Source: Denitrificimonas caeni (GTDB lineage: Bacteria; Pseudomonadota; Gammaproteobacteria; Pseudomonadales; Pseudomonadaceae). From it: a DNA stretch of 64,000 bases. The DNA lies in the NCBI RefSeq assembly GCF_905120345.1, contig NZ_CAJHOA010000002.1, positions 105,773 through 169,772 of the forward strand, given 5' to 3'. Shown here piece after piece: positions 34,523 through 42,888 of this stretch; positions within the stretch are counted from its first letter, which is position 1; every line of letters begins with the position of its first letter. Under the pieces are notes generated by a model. The model saw only the letters and a program-made list of their open reading frames with translations. It ran no database searches and was not told where the DNA came from. A program made the translations under genes and the position numbers.

Positions 34523-35143
34523 TTAAGCAACAACGTCCAGCAATTCAACATCAAAGACTAATGTGCTGTGCGCAGGAATAGTGCCAACCGCTTGATCAGC
34601 ATAGGCCAATTCACTTGGCACATATAAACGCCATTTGCTGCCACAGTTCATCAGTTGCAATGCTTCAGTCCAACCGGCAATAACGCCCGATACTGGAAAC
34701 TCTGCTGGCTCGCCGCGCTGATAGGAGCTATCAAACACTGAACCATCAATTAAAGTGCCGTGGTAGTGCGTACGTACAGTGCTATCGCGGGTTGGCTGTG
34801 CGCCGTCACCGCTGTTCAGTACTTCGTACTGCAGACCTGACTCTAGCGTGATAACGCCTTCTTTCTTCGCGTTTTCTTTTAAGAACTCAATACCTTCAGA
34901 CGCTGCTGCTTGAGCTTTAACCGCCGCTTCAGCTTCCATACGCTCACGAATCACGGTAAAGCTGGCATTCAACTCTTCGCCAGAAACAAGCATTGGCTCG
35001 CCATTGAACGCTGCACGTAAACCAGCAAGCACGGCGTCAATGTTGATACCTGGTGGTGGGTTCTGACGCAGTTGGTCACCCATTTGACGACCAATACCAT
35101 AACTTACTCGTGCTTCATCAGTGCTCAGATCTAAATCAGACAT
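34523..35143 (-). CDS. fklB: FKBP-type peptidyl-prolyl isomerase
   Basis: A 206-residue FklB/FkpA-type isomerase. The N-terminal dimerisation helices (VSYGIGRQMGDQLRQNP to AAASEGIEFLKENAKKEGV) precede an FKBP domain (VLNSGDGAQPT, VRTHYHGTLIDGSVFDSSYQRGEP, GWTEALQLM, YGQ-equivalent SELAYADQ). The ATG at 35143 has GGAGG 6 nt upstream; an upstream in-frame ATG gives a non-family extension. No signal peptide, so cytoplasmic. Confidence 0.93.
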   Translation of the reverse strand: MSDLDLSTDEARVSYGIGRQMGDQLRQNPPPGINIDAVLAGLRAAFNGEPMLVSGEELNASFTVIRERMEAEAAVKAQAAASEGIEFLKENAKKEGVITLESGLQYEVLNSGDGAQPTRDSTVRTHYHGTLIDGSVFDSSYQRGEPAEFPVSGVIAGWTEALQLMNCGSKWRLYVPSELAYADQAVGTIPAHSTLVFDVELLDVVA

Positions 35144-35278
35144 GCATGCCTCCAGTGGCAAATAAAAAACCGCACGATGCGGTAGTATAAGAGTCAATAT
35201 CAGTGCCGTATCCTAACAGAGCCACTAAGAAAACCCGAACTAAAAAACCACTGAGCATGCCTCTATCTGGAGAGTTTT

Positions 35279-35821
35279 ATGATGATCCGCTATCTATTAC
35301 TGGTCAGTATGCTGACTTTAAGTGCATGCCAATCCAATCAGTTGGCCGAACTTGATTATCAGCCAGGACGTGACTATCAAGGCCTAACAACCTGGCAATG
35401 GGCTGAGCCTGCTGTGCAGTTTGTACCTGATGCTGCCGAACAAAAAAACGATCTTGATAGCCAGCGCCTACGCCAAGCAATTAGTCAGCAAATGTTGCAG
35501 CAAGGTTTTACTGAGAGCAAAAACGCGCCCTTACAGGTCCGTGCCTGGCTGATTACTGATCGCCAGCAACAACGTACCGAAGTATTGCAAAGTGATTATT
35601 GGGGACCTATGTGGGGCCCTAGCCTGCGCGCCGAAACCTATGAAATCACTATTGATCTACAAAAATTACAAATTGATATTTTAGATAGCAGTAACCAACA
35701 GCTGATCTGGCGCGGTAGCGATAGCTGGGTTCTGCCTCAACAACGTATCAGTCCAGAAGCCCGCACGCGTAAATTGCAGCAACAAGTCGAGCATATTTTG
35801 CACTACTTTCCACCGAACTGA
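35279..35821 (+). CDS. DUF4136-type lipoprotein
   Basis: A 180-residue outer- or inner-membrane lipoprotein with lipobox LTLSAC near residue 17. The mature part fits the DUF4136 layout (YQGLTTWQWAEP at the start; SQRLRQAISQQMLQQGF; RGSDSWVLP near the end). Function unknown. GGAGAG precedes the ATG. Confidence 0.8.
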   Translation: MMIRYLLLVSMLTLSACQSNQLAELDYQPGRDYQGLTTWQWAEPAVQFVPDAAEQKNDLDSQRLRQAISQQMLQQGFTESKNAPLQVRAWLITDRQQQRTEVLQSDYWGPMWGPSLRAETYEITIDLQKLQIDILDSSNQQLIWRGSDSWVLPQQRISPEARTRKLQQQVEHILHYFPPN

Positions 35822-35904
35822 GCCGTGTACTTGCGACAAATTAAGCATCGACAGGCTGCTTTTGTGGCAAGATAACGCTTAATAACTGTGTTTTAGGGTT
35901 ACTT

Positions 35905-36357
35905 ATGTCGCCACAAATTTATTGGTCATTGCTGGCTATGGCTTTTGTTTCGGGTGCGCTGATGCCATTGCAAGCCGGTATTAATGGCCTACTAGCTAAA
36001 GAAGTCTCCAGCGTATTGAATGCCGCGACGATATCGTTTTTAGTCGGTACATTCGCTTTGTTAGCGTTAGCTTTATTTCAGCGCGACAGTGTTAGCTTTG
36101 AAACCCTTAAAGGTTTGCATTGGTGGCATTGGGCGGGCGGCTTGCTCGGTGCTTTTTTTGTTTTTACCGCCGCTTTTGTCGCCCCGCGGATTGGCGCGTT
36201 ATTGTTTATGGCCCTGGTTCTGTTGGGCCAACTCAGCAGCGCCGTGTTTCTCGATCACCAAGGCTGGGTGGGTTACAAAGAAATTCCGATTAACCTCGGA
36301 AAAATTGCGGGGCTACTGCTAATTCTCAGCGGAATCTGGGTGATTCGCCGCAGTTAA
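35905..36357 (+). CDS. DMT-type membrane protein (DUF606/YdcZ)
   Basis: A 150-residue protein with five hydrophobic segments, the half-size drug/metabolite transporter form. Family marks are GALMPLQAGINGLLAK, SFLVGTFALL and a final NLGKIAGLLLILSGIWVIRR. Substrate unknown. Confidence 0.82.
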   Translation: MSPQIYWSLLAMAFVSGALMPLQAGINGLLAKEVSSVLNAATISFLVGTFALLALALFQRDSVSFETLKGLHWWHWAGGLLGAFFVFTAAFVAPRIGALLFMALVLLGQLSSAVFLDHQGWVGYKEIPINLGKIAGLLLILSGIWVIRRS

Positions 36358-36495
36358 TCTGTACATGCAGTCAACTGCGATGAGCCGCCCTCAACAAGCG
36401 CTTGATGCAGTTAAAGACACCACCGCACAGCTATAGATTTTAGCCTGTGCGCAATCTCGATTATGATAGTGCCCATTAAATACAGTGAGTCCGTT

Positions 36496-38283
36496 ATGCG
36501 CATTTTGCTTATTGCCTTGTTATTTTTTCTGCACACCCCGGCCTATGCCAACCTCTTTAGTCAGTCAAGCAGCACGACTGGCGCAGCAATCTTTAATAAT
36601 AGCGCTGATTTTTTGCCGGTTGAACAAGCATTCCAGGTACAAGCCATTGAAAATGCCGATAACACTGTGGCGATTCGCTTTAGTAATGCCGACGGTTACT
36701 ATTTATACCGTCACCGTTTAAGTTTTAGCACTGAGTCTCCCGGCGTGACCTTTGGCGAAGCCCAACTGCCCAAAGGTGAAGAACGCAGTGATGAGTTTTT
36801 TGGCGAGATTGAAGCCTACTACGGCAGCCTCGATGTTACTTTGCCGGTCAACAACCCCGATAATTTGCCTTACACCTTAGATGTTGGCTATCAAGGCTGT
36901 GCCGATCAAGGCCTCTGTTACCCACCGGAAACACACTCTTTCGACCTCAATAGCGCCGTCGCAGCCAGCACTTCAAGCTGGACGTGGCAAGAAGTGGCAT
37001 TATTTTTTCTGGCCGGTCTAGGCTTAACCTTTACCCCTTGCGTACTGCCGATGCTGCCCATTTTAACCGGCGTGGTACTGCGCGGAAAGATTGGTGGTAC
37101 GCGCGGCTTTGCCTTATCTAGCGTCTACGTGCTATCGATGGCACTGTGCTTTGCCGTGCTGGGCGCATTAATGGGTGTGTTTGGTGCTGAACTGAATATT
37201 CAAGCACGCTTACAGTCGCCTTGGGTGCTGATACCTTTTGCTGCGTTTTTTGCCTTCTTTTCTTTAGCGATGTTTGGCTTATTTGAAATGCGCTTACCGC
37301 AGTTTATCAGTGGCCCACTAAATAAATTATCAGGTAAAACCAGCGGTGGTTCGCTGCTGGGTGCGGCGTTGCTAGGCGTGTTTTCCAGTCTCTTGGTGTC
37401 ACCCTGTGTATCAGCGCCTTTGGCAGCAGCGTTGCTCTATATCAGTGCCAGTGGCGATGCTTGGGGCGGTGGTTTAAAGCTCTTAGCTCTTGGCCTAGGT
37501 ATGGGCGCTCCGCTGGTGCTCTTTGCCACGGGCGGTGGTTCTATTCTGCCTAAATCAGGCGCATGGATGGTCACTGTGCGCAATGCTTTTGGTGTGCTGC
37601 TCTTGGCTGTGGCGCTGTGGTTACTCGATCGCGTACTGCCCGCCGCTATCACTTTAATGCTGTGGGGCGCACTGGCGGCTGGCGTTGCCATTCAATTAGG
37701 CACTTTAGAGTTTAGCGCTAAGTCAACCGCGCAAAAAATGGGGCAATTAGTAGGCTTGGCTTTATTGGTCTACGCCTTATCGGCATGGGTTGGTGCATTA
37801 CAGGGGCAAAGCAATCCCCTACAGCCGCTAGCACAGGGCTATAACCTCAGTAGCATGGCACCCAGCAATAGCCCCAGCGCTGTCGCTAACAACCCAACCA
37901 GCGCATCTTCAGCTTGGATCACCGTCAGCGCAGTTGCAGCGTTGCGCAGTCAACAAGAAGAGGCCAAGCAAGCAGGCCAGCCGCTGATCTTGGATTGGTA
38001 TGCCGATTGGTGTATCAGCTGCAAAATTATTGAGCGCAATGTCTTAGAGCAGCCACAAGTGCGCGAGTTATTTGCGCAAGGCAACTACCGTTTACTGCGT
38101 TTAGATATTACCGAAAACACCCCAGAGCATCGCGCGCTGCTCAATCAATTTAAATTGTTTGGCCCGCCAGTGATTCAGTTTTTCACCGAAGATGGTGCTG
38201 AATTAGAGCAGCTGCGCGTGGTGGGTGAGATTACTGCGCCGGAATTTATTGAGCGTCTTAATCAAGCTGCCGCGCTACGTTAA
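36496..38283 (+). CDS. dsbD: DsbD thiol:disulfide interchange protein
   Basis: A 595-residue inner-membrane electron transporter. It has a signal peptide, an N-terminal periplasmic domain with the Cys pair in YQGCADQGLCYPP, eight membrane helices with Cys in TPCVLPMLPI and SPCVSAPLAAAL, and a C-terminal thioredoxin domain with WCISC (C506, C509). It brings reducing power from cytoplasmic thioredoxin to the periplasm, for instance for cytochrome c maturation. ATG 36496 is chosen for the signal peptide. Confidence 0.95.
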   Translation: MRILLIALLFFLHTPAYANLFSQSSSTTGAAIFNNSADFLPVEQAFQVQAIENADNTVAIRFSNADGYYLYRHRLSFSTESPGVTFGEAQLPKGEERSDEFFGEIEAYYGSLDVTLPVNNPDNLPYTLDVGYQGCADQGLCYPPETHSFDLNSAVAASTSSWTWQEVALFFLAGLGLTFTPCVLPMLPILTGVVLRGKIGGTRGFALSSVYVLSMALCFAVLGALMGVFGAELNIQARLQSPWVLIPFAAFFAFFSLAMFGLFEMRLPQFISGPLNKLSGKTSGGSLLGAALLGVFSSLLVSPCVSAPLAAALLYISASGDAWGGGLKLLALGLGMGAPLVLFATGGGSILPKSGAWMVTVRNAFGVLLLAVALWLLDRVLPAAITLMLWGALAAGVAIQLGTLEFSAKSTAQKMGQLVGLALLVYALSAWVGALQGQSNPLQPLAQGYNLSSMAPSNSPSAVANNPTSASSAWITVSAVAALRSQQEEAKQAGQPLILDWYADWCISCKIIERNVLEQPQVRELFAQGNYRLLRLDITENTPEHRALLNQFKLFGPPVIQFFTEDGAELEQLRVVGEITAPEFIERLNQAAALR

Positions 38284-38305
38284 TTATACGGTTTTATCAC
38301 CTGCC

Positions 38306-38348
38306 AAAAAAAACGCCAAGCCGAGCAACACAGGTTAGGATTGGCGTT
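38306..38348 (-). terminator. Terminator of dnaB
   Basis: On the minus strand AACGCCAA pairs with TTGGCGTT across a long loop and is followed by eight T. The dsbD gene converges on it. Confidence 0.7.
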
Positions 38349-38368
38349 ATCCGTTCGTGGCTTATTTA

Positions 38369-39763
38369 TCAGTCATCATCAAACTGGTAGCTGCCTGGCG
38401 CCAGATTATCAAAGCGCGTGTACTTACCTTGGAACGCTAAACGCACGGTACCAATCGGGCCGTTACGCTGCTTACCAATAATCACTTCGGCAACACCCTT
38501 GTATTCCGTTTCGGGATGATAGACCTCATCACGGTAGACAAACATAATCACGTCAGCATCTTGCTCAATAGCACCTGACTCACGCAAGTCAGAGTTAATC
38601 GGGCGTTTGTTTGGACGTTGCTCCAGCGAGCGGTTGAGCTGCGATAGCGCGACCACTGGACAGTTAAATTCTTTAGCCAAGGCCTTTAGCGAGCGGGAAA
38701 TCTCAGAAATCTCATTGGTACGGTTTTCACCCGCACTGCCGCCAATCTGCATCAGCTGCAAGTAGTCGACCATAATTAAGCCAATTTCACCGTGCTCACG
38801 GGCTAAACGACGGGTGCGCGCGCGCATATCGGAGGGGCTGATACCGGCCGAGTCGTCAATAAACAGTTTACGCTCTTGCAGCAAATTAACGGCAGAGGTT
38901 AGGCGCGGCCAATCATCTTCATCGAGACGACCCGAACGTACTTTAGTTTGGTCAATCCGACCCAACGAGGACAGCATCCGCATCACTAGGGATTCGGCCG
39001 GCATCTCTAGCGAATAGACTAAAATCGCTTTATCGGAGCGCATCAAGGCGTTTTCAACTAAGTTCATCGCAAAGGTGGTTTTACCCATCGATGGACGCCC
39101 GGCCACGATAATTAAATCGGACGGTTGTAAACCGCTGGTTTTTTCATCCAGATCGGTAAAGCCGGTGGAAATACCAGTGATGGCATTATCACTATTAAAC
39201 AGGGTATCAATGGTATCAATCACATTGGCCAGCAAGTCATTTAGACCAACCGGACCACCGCTTTTGGGACGCGCTTCGGCGATTTGGAAAATCTTACGCT
39301 CAGCTTCGTCAAGAATCTCACTGCCGGTTTTGCCTTGTGGCGCATAAGCGCTATCGGCAATATCATTACTGATACTGATCAGCTGGCGTAACGTCGCACG
39401 CTCACGGATGATCTGCGCGTACGCTTTAATATTAGCGACTGACGGGGTGTTTTTTGCCAGCTCACCGAGGTAAGCCAAGCCTCCTACTTGGCTGAGCTGC
39501 CCTTCTTGATCAAGCTGCTCAGATAAGGTCACCACATCAAAGGGCGCATTGCGCTCGGCTAAGCGGGCAATCGCGCGGAAAATTAAGCGGTGATCGTGTC
39601 GATAAAAATCGCCATCAGAGACCTGATCAAGCACTCGCTCCCAGGCATTATTATCCAGCATCAAGCCGCCCAGCACGGACTGCTCAGCTTCCACCGAATG
39701 CGGTGGTAACTTTAACGCGCTGGTTTCTAAATCATACTGTTGGGGGACGTCTAACTCGCTCAT
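38369..39763 (-). CDS. dnaB: DnaB replicative helicase
   Basis: A 464-residue hexameric helicase. The N-terminal domain (PPHSVEAEQSVLGGLMLDN) is followed by a linker and a RecA-like motor with Walker A GRPSMGKTTFAMN, Walker B LIMVDYLQLM and C-terminal NGPIGTVRLAF. No intein. I use ATG 39763 to match the family N-terminus. Last gene of the ribosomal-protein block. Confidence 0.97.
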   Translation of the reverse strand: MSELDVPQQYDLETSALKLPPHSVEAEQSVLGGLMLDNNAWERVLDQVSDGDFYRHDHRLIFRAIARLAERNAPFDVVTLSEQLDQEGQLSQVGGLAYLGELAKNTPSVANIKAYAQIIRERATLRQLISISNDIADSAYAPQGKTGSEILDEAERKIFQIAEARPKSGGPVGLNDLLANVIDTIDTLFNSDNAITGISTGFTDLDEKTSGLQPSDLIIVAGRPSMGKTTFAMNLVENALMRSDKAILVYSLEMPAESLVMRMLSSLGRIDQTKVRSGRLDEDDWPRLTSAVNLLQERKLFIDDSAGISPSDMRARTRRLAREHGEIGLIMVDYLQLMQIGGSAGENRTNEISEISRSLKALAKEFNCPVVALSQLNRSLEQRPNKRPINSDLRESGAIEQDADVIMFVYRDEVYHPETEYKGVAEVIIGKQRNGPIGTVRLAFQGKYTRFDNLAPGSYQFDDD

Positions 39764-39816
39764 GCAATACACCAATTTGTTGCCAAGACTGACTATCGAT
39801 CAGGCTATTAAACAAC

Positions 39817-39851
39817 AAAAGGCACGCATCTATACAGATAACGTGCCTTTT
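39817..39851 (-). terminator. Hairpin terminator after rplI
   Basis: AAAGGCACG pairs with CGTGCCTTT with an inner ATCT/AGAT stem. It lies between rplI and dnaB and may reduce read-through into dnaB. Confidence 0.8.
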
Positions 39852-39886
39852 GTACCATCAGTTAACGACAGTTAACCGATAGACGC

Positions 39887-40333
39887 TTAGCCTGCAACCA
39901 CAATCAATTTGACTGTAGCTTCGACGTCAGAGTGCAAATGCACAGTAACATCGTATTCGCCAGTTTGACGAATAGTGCCGTATGGCAAGCGGATTTCGCT
40001 TTTGTTAATCGCAACACCTGAAGCAGTCAGTGCGTCAGCAATATCGTGGGTACCGATAGAACCGAACAGTTTGCCTTCTTCGCCAGTGTTAGCAGTGATA
40101 GTCACTTCTAACTCAGACAATTGAACAGCACGTGCTTCTGCATCTGAACGCTTTTCAGCAGCAACTTTTTCAAGTTCTGCACGACGCGCTTCAAAGGTTG
40201 CAATATTAGCTGCAGTTGCAGCTGTTGCTTTACCTTGCGGTAGTAAAAAGTTACGACCGTAACCGGACTTAACATTTACTTTGTCGCCCAGGTCGCCCAG
40301 GTTTGCGACTTTTTCTAGCAGGATGACTTCCAT
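39887..40333 (-). CDS. rplI: Ribosomal protein L9
   Basis: A 148-residue 50S protein. The N-domain [32 protein letters not shown], the long linking helix and the C-domain ([14 protein letters not shown]) are all typical. In order after rpsF, rpsR and a membrane-protein gene. Confidence 0.97.
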   Translation of the reverse strand: MEVILLEKVANLGDLGDKVNVKSGYGRNFLLPQGKATAATAANIATFEARRAELEKVAAEKRSDAEARAVQLSELEVTITANTGEEGKLFGSIGTHDIADALTASGVAINKSEIRLPYGTIRQTGEYDVTVHLHSDVEATVKLIVVAG

Positions 40334-40354
40334 TTGAGTCTCACCTCTTGAATT

Positions 40355-41248
40355 TCAACGTTCACCGTTCGCAGCATCGGAATCATTTTTTTGAGACCGT
40401 AAGCCACGAAAATCAAAAATACTATCAATGATAGCCAGTACCACTAAAAACGGATAAATCAACTGCGTAAACAGCACCATACCGATATACAAACCGATCA
40501 ACCAAAAATTACCTGAACGGTATTTAGCGATCAATCCGTGTACAACAGCTAAGCCTGCGAACAACAGCGGTACACTGCACAATGGTGTCAACATAACAGC
40601 TTGTATCCCGAGGCTTGACGCAAACAACATACCAAACACTAGGGGGAACACTATCACTGGCGGTATACGCAATGCTTGAAACTCTTGCGCAAACCCACCA
40701 GGGTTATATAAAGCTGCTTGCCAATACCGCGCAAGAATCACACTGAGTACGCATAAAATCTGCAATACTGCGGCCATCAAGCCGGTTAACACCGGAACTA
40801 TCAAGCTTTGTAATAACAACCGATCTTCAGCAGAGAGCTGTTCGTAAAGCTCAGCCAGCATTTTCGGCATTATCGAATTCAGCTCTAACGCTAAATCCGC
40901 GAGGGGTTGTGCAAATGCCACACCCAACACCCATGCAAAAAATACTGCGATCAAAACACTTGCTAGCAAGGTTTTTGACCAAGACCCCGTCACTCGTAAC
41001 AGCTGTGCCATACCTAATGTACCAAGCAACCCTAAAAGGGGGCGTGGATCATCAAAAAAGGCCCATACAATAGCGGGTAACAATGCCCAAACGATTACAC
41101 TCAGTGCATCGGTTAGGCCGCGTCTTAATAACACTAAACTTACTGCAGCAGCGCTCAACCAAAACATCATTGGCACAGCAGATGCTAAAGCCACCACTAC
41201 AATGGCTTGCATACGTCCACGCATAATAAATTCAGCGAGTTTACGCAT
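40355..41248 (-). CDS. DUF2232-type membrane protein between rpsR and rplI
   Basis: A 297-residue integral membrane protein with about eight hydrophobic segments and a charged C-terminal tail. It occupies the place, common in Pseudomonas, between rpsR and rplI, and resembles YybS/DUF2232 proteins. Function unknown. Confidence 0.85.
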   Translation of the reverse strand: MRKLAEFIMRGRMQAIVVVALASAVPMMFWLSAAAVSLVLLRRGLTDALSVIVWALLPAIVWAFFDDPRPLLGLLGTLGMAQLLRVTGSWSKTLLASVLIAVFFAWVLGVAFAQPLADLALELNSIMPKMLAELYEQLSAEDRLLLQSLIVPVLTGLMAAVLQILCVLSVILARYWQAALYNPGGFAQEFQALRIPPVIVFPLVFGMLFASSLGIQAVMLTPLCSVPLLFAGLAVVHGLIAKYRSGNFWLIGLYIGMVLFTQLIYPFLVVLAIIDSIFDFRGLRSQKNDSDAANGER

Positions 41249-41284
41249 GCGCTAACCTATCCATTTATCTGGTACAGCCAAAAA

Positions 41285-41515
41285 TCAATTGTTATGACTG
41301 TCGGTGTATGGCAGCAGAGCTAAAAAGCGCGCGCGTTTGATTGCGGTTGACAATTGGCGCTGATACTTAGCTTTAGTGCCAGTAATACGGCTCGGTACAA
41401 TCTTGCCAGTTTCTGATACGTATGCTTTCAATGTATTTAAATCTTTGTAATCGATTTCTTTTACATCTTCAGCGGTGAAACGGCAGAACTTACGACGGCG
41501 GAAAAAACGTGCCAT
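41285..41515 (-). CDS. rpsR: Ribosomal protein S18
   Basis: A 76-residue 30S protein with the typical [20 protein letters not shown] start and the conserved [20 protein letters not shown] stretch. Partner of S6, encoded 28 bp upstream. Confidence 0.98.
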   Translation of the reverse strand: MARFFRRRKFCRFTAEDVKEIDYKDLNTLKAYVSETGKIVPSRITGTKAKYQRQLSTAIKRARFLALLPYTDSHNN

Positions 41516-41543
41516 GACAGTGGCTCCTCAATTAGCTCTAGGA

Positions 41544-41963
41544 TTACTCATCAACATCGTTGTCGCTGTCGTCGTCGCCATCTTCATCGGCGCCTTCGGC
41601 AGTTTCAGGACGTTCACGACGCTCACGACGCTCGTTACGGTTCTCTTCAGCCTTCAACATCTCAGACTGTTCAGTAACCGCTTCATCGCGACGGATGATC
41701 AAGTTGCGCAATACCGCATCGTTATAGCGGAAACTGTCTTCCAGTTCTGCTAAAGCTTTGCTGCTGCACTCAACGTTGAGCAAAATGTAGTGAGCTTTAT
41801 GGATATCATCAATTGCGTAGGCTAATTGACGACGGCCCCAGTCTTCTTGACGATGAACTTGACCACCATCTTCTTCGATCAGTTTGGTATAACGCTCAAC
41901 CATACCGCCGACTTGTTCGCTTTGGTCCGGGTGGACCAAGAACACTATTTCGTAATGACGCAT
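41544..41963 (-). CDS. rpsF: Ribosomal protein S6
   Basis: A 139-residue 30S protein: [18 protein letters not shown] start, [17 protein letters not shown] core, and a long acidic C-terminal tail ([17 protein letters not shown]), the part modified by RimK in other bacteria. GGAG precedes the ATG. Confidence 0.98.
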   Translation of the reverse strand: MRHYEIVFLVHPDQSEQVGGMVERYTKLIEEDGGQVHRQEDWGRRQLAYAIDDIHKAHYILLNVECSSKALAELEDSFRYNDAVLRNLIIRRDEAVTEQSEMLKAEENRNERRERRERPETAEGADEDGDDDSDNDVDE

Positions 41964-41989
41964 AGATGCTCCTTACGGGTTGTAGCCTG

Positions 41990-42002
41990 CCGCACCATGC
42001 GG
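41990..42002 (-). promoter_or_regulatory. Leader hairpin upstream of rpsF
   Basis: CCGCA-TGG-TGCGG on the minus strand, about 26 nt before the rpsF start. S6:S18 complexes autoregulate through a leader RNA in many bacteria; this hairpin is a candidate only. Confidence 0.3.
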
Positions 42003-42138
42003 TCAGACAAGGAGTTGATAAAATTTGTACTGACTAACTACATGGGTAGTACACGCAATACAAGGCGCGTATTCTAAAGAAGCGCGCCCTGCTAAGCAAG
42101 GTAAGTCTGAGAAAAGGCTCATTTAGCTTAAATCATAC

Positions 42139-42888
42139 TTATTTCGCAGCTAAACGCTGACGCTGTGCTTCAAACAAACACACACCCGTGGCCACTGAAA
42201 CGTTGAGGCTGCTGACGCTGCCTTGCATCGGTAAGTTCACTAAAAAGTCACAATGCTCGCGCGTCAGACGGCGCATACCCTTCCCTTCAGCGCCCATCAC
42301 CACGATTAGCGGGCCGGTCATATCTTGCTGATACAAGGTTTTCTCTGCGTCACCATCAGTACCAACCACCCACAAACCTTTTTGACGCAACTTCTCGAGC
42401 GCTCGCGCCAGGTTAGTGACGGCAACCAACGGCACCACTTCAGCAGCCCCACACGCCACTTTACGCACTGTCGAGTTAAGCGTGGCTGATTTATCTTTAG
42501 GGATAATCACCGCATGCACTCCGGCAGCATCGGCAGTACGCAGGCATGCACCGAGGTTATGCGGGTCAGTCACGCCATCCAAGACCAAGAGCAACGGCGG
42601 AACGTCCAAGCGATCCAATAGCTCATCGAGCATCTGCTCGCCCCAGATTTGGCTGGGGCTGACTTTGGCCAACACACCTTGGTGGACGCCATCAACCTGC
42701 TCATCCATCTCACGGCGCGTGATGGTATTACTTTGCACGCGCGCCTCATCCGCGAGGTCTCGCAAGACTTGAACGCGCGGATCATCGCTGCGACCATCGG
42801 CCAAAATCAATTGTTTAACACGCTTAGGGTGATAACGCAGTAATGCTTCAACCGCATGGACACCATAAACGTTTTCTAAATCACTCAT
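42139..42888 (-). CDS. rlmB: RlmB, 23S rRNA G2251 2'-O-methyltransferase
   Basis: A 249-residue SPOUT methyltransferase. The N-terminal substrate domain (VYGVHAVEALL) is followed by the knot motifs NLGACLRTADAAGVHAVIIP, VVMGAEGKGM and LPMQGSVSSLNVSVATG. It overlaps rnr by 8 bp. Confidence 0.96.
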   Translation of the reverse strand: MSDLENVYGVHAVEALLRYHPKRVKQLILADGRSDDPRVQVLRDLADEARVQSNTITRREMDEQVDGVHQGVLAKVSPSQIWGEQMLDELLDRLDVPPLLLVLDGVTDPHNLGACLRTADAAGVHAVIIPKDKSATLNSTVRKVACGAAEVVPLVAVTNLARALEKLRQKGLWVVGTDGDAEKTLYQQDMTGPLIVVMGAEGKGMRRLTREHCDFLVNLPMQGSVSSLNVSVATGVCLFEAQRQRLAAK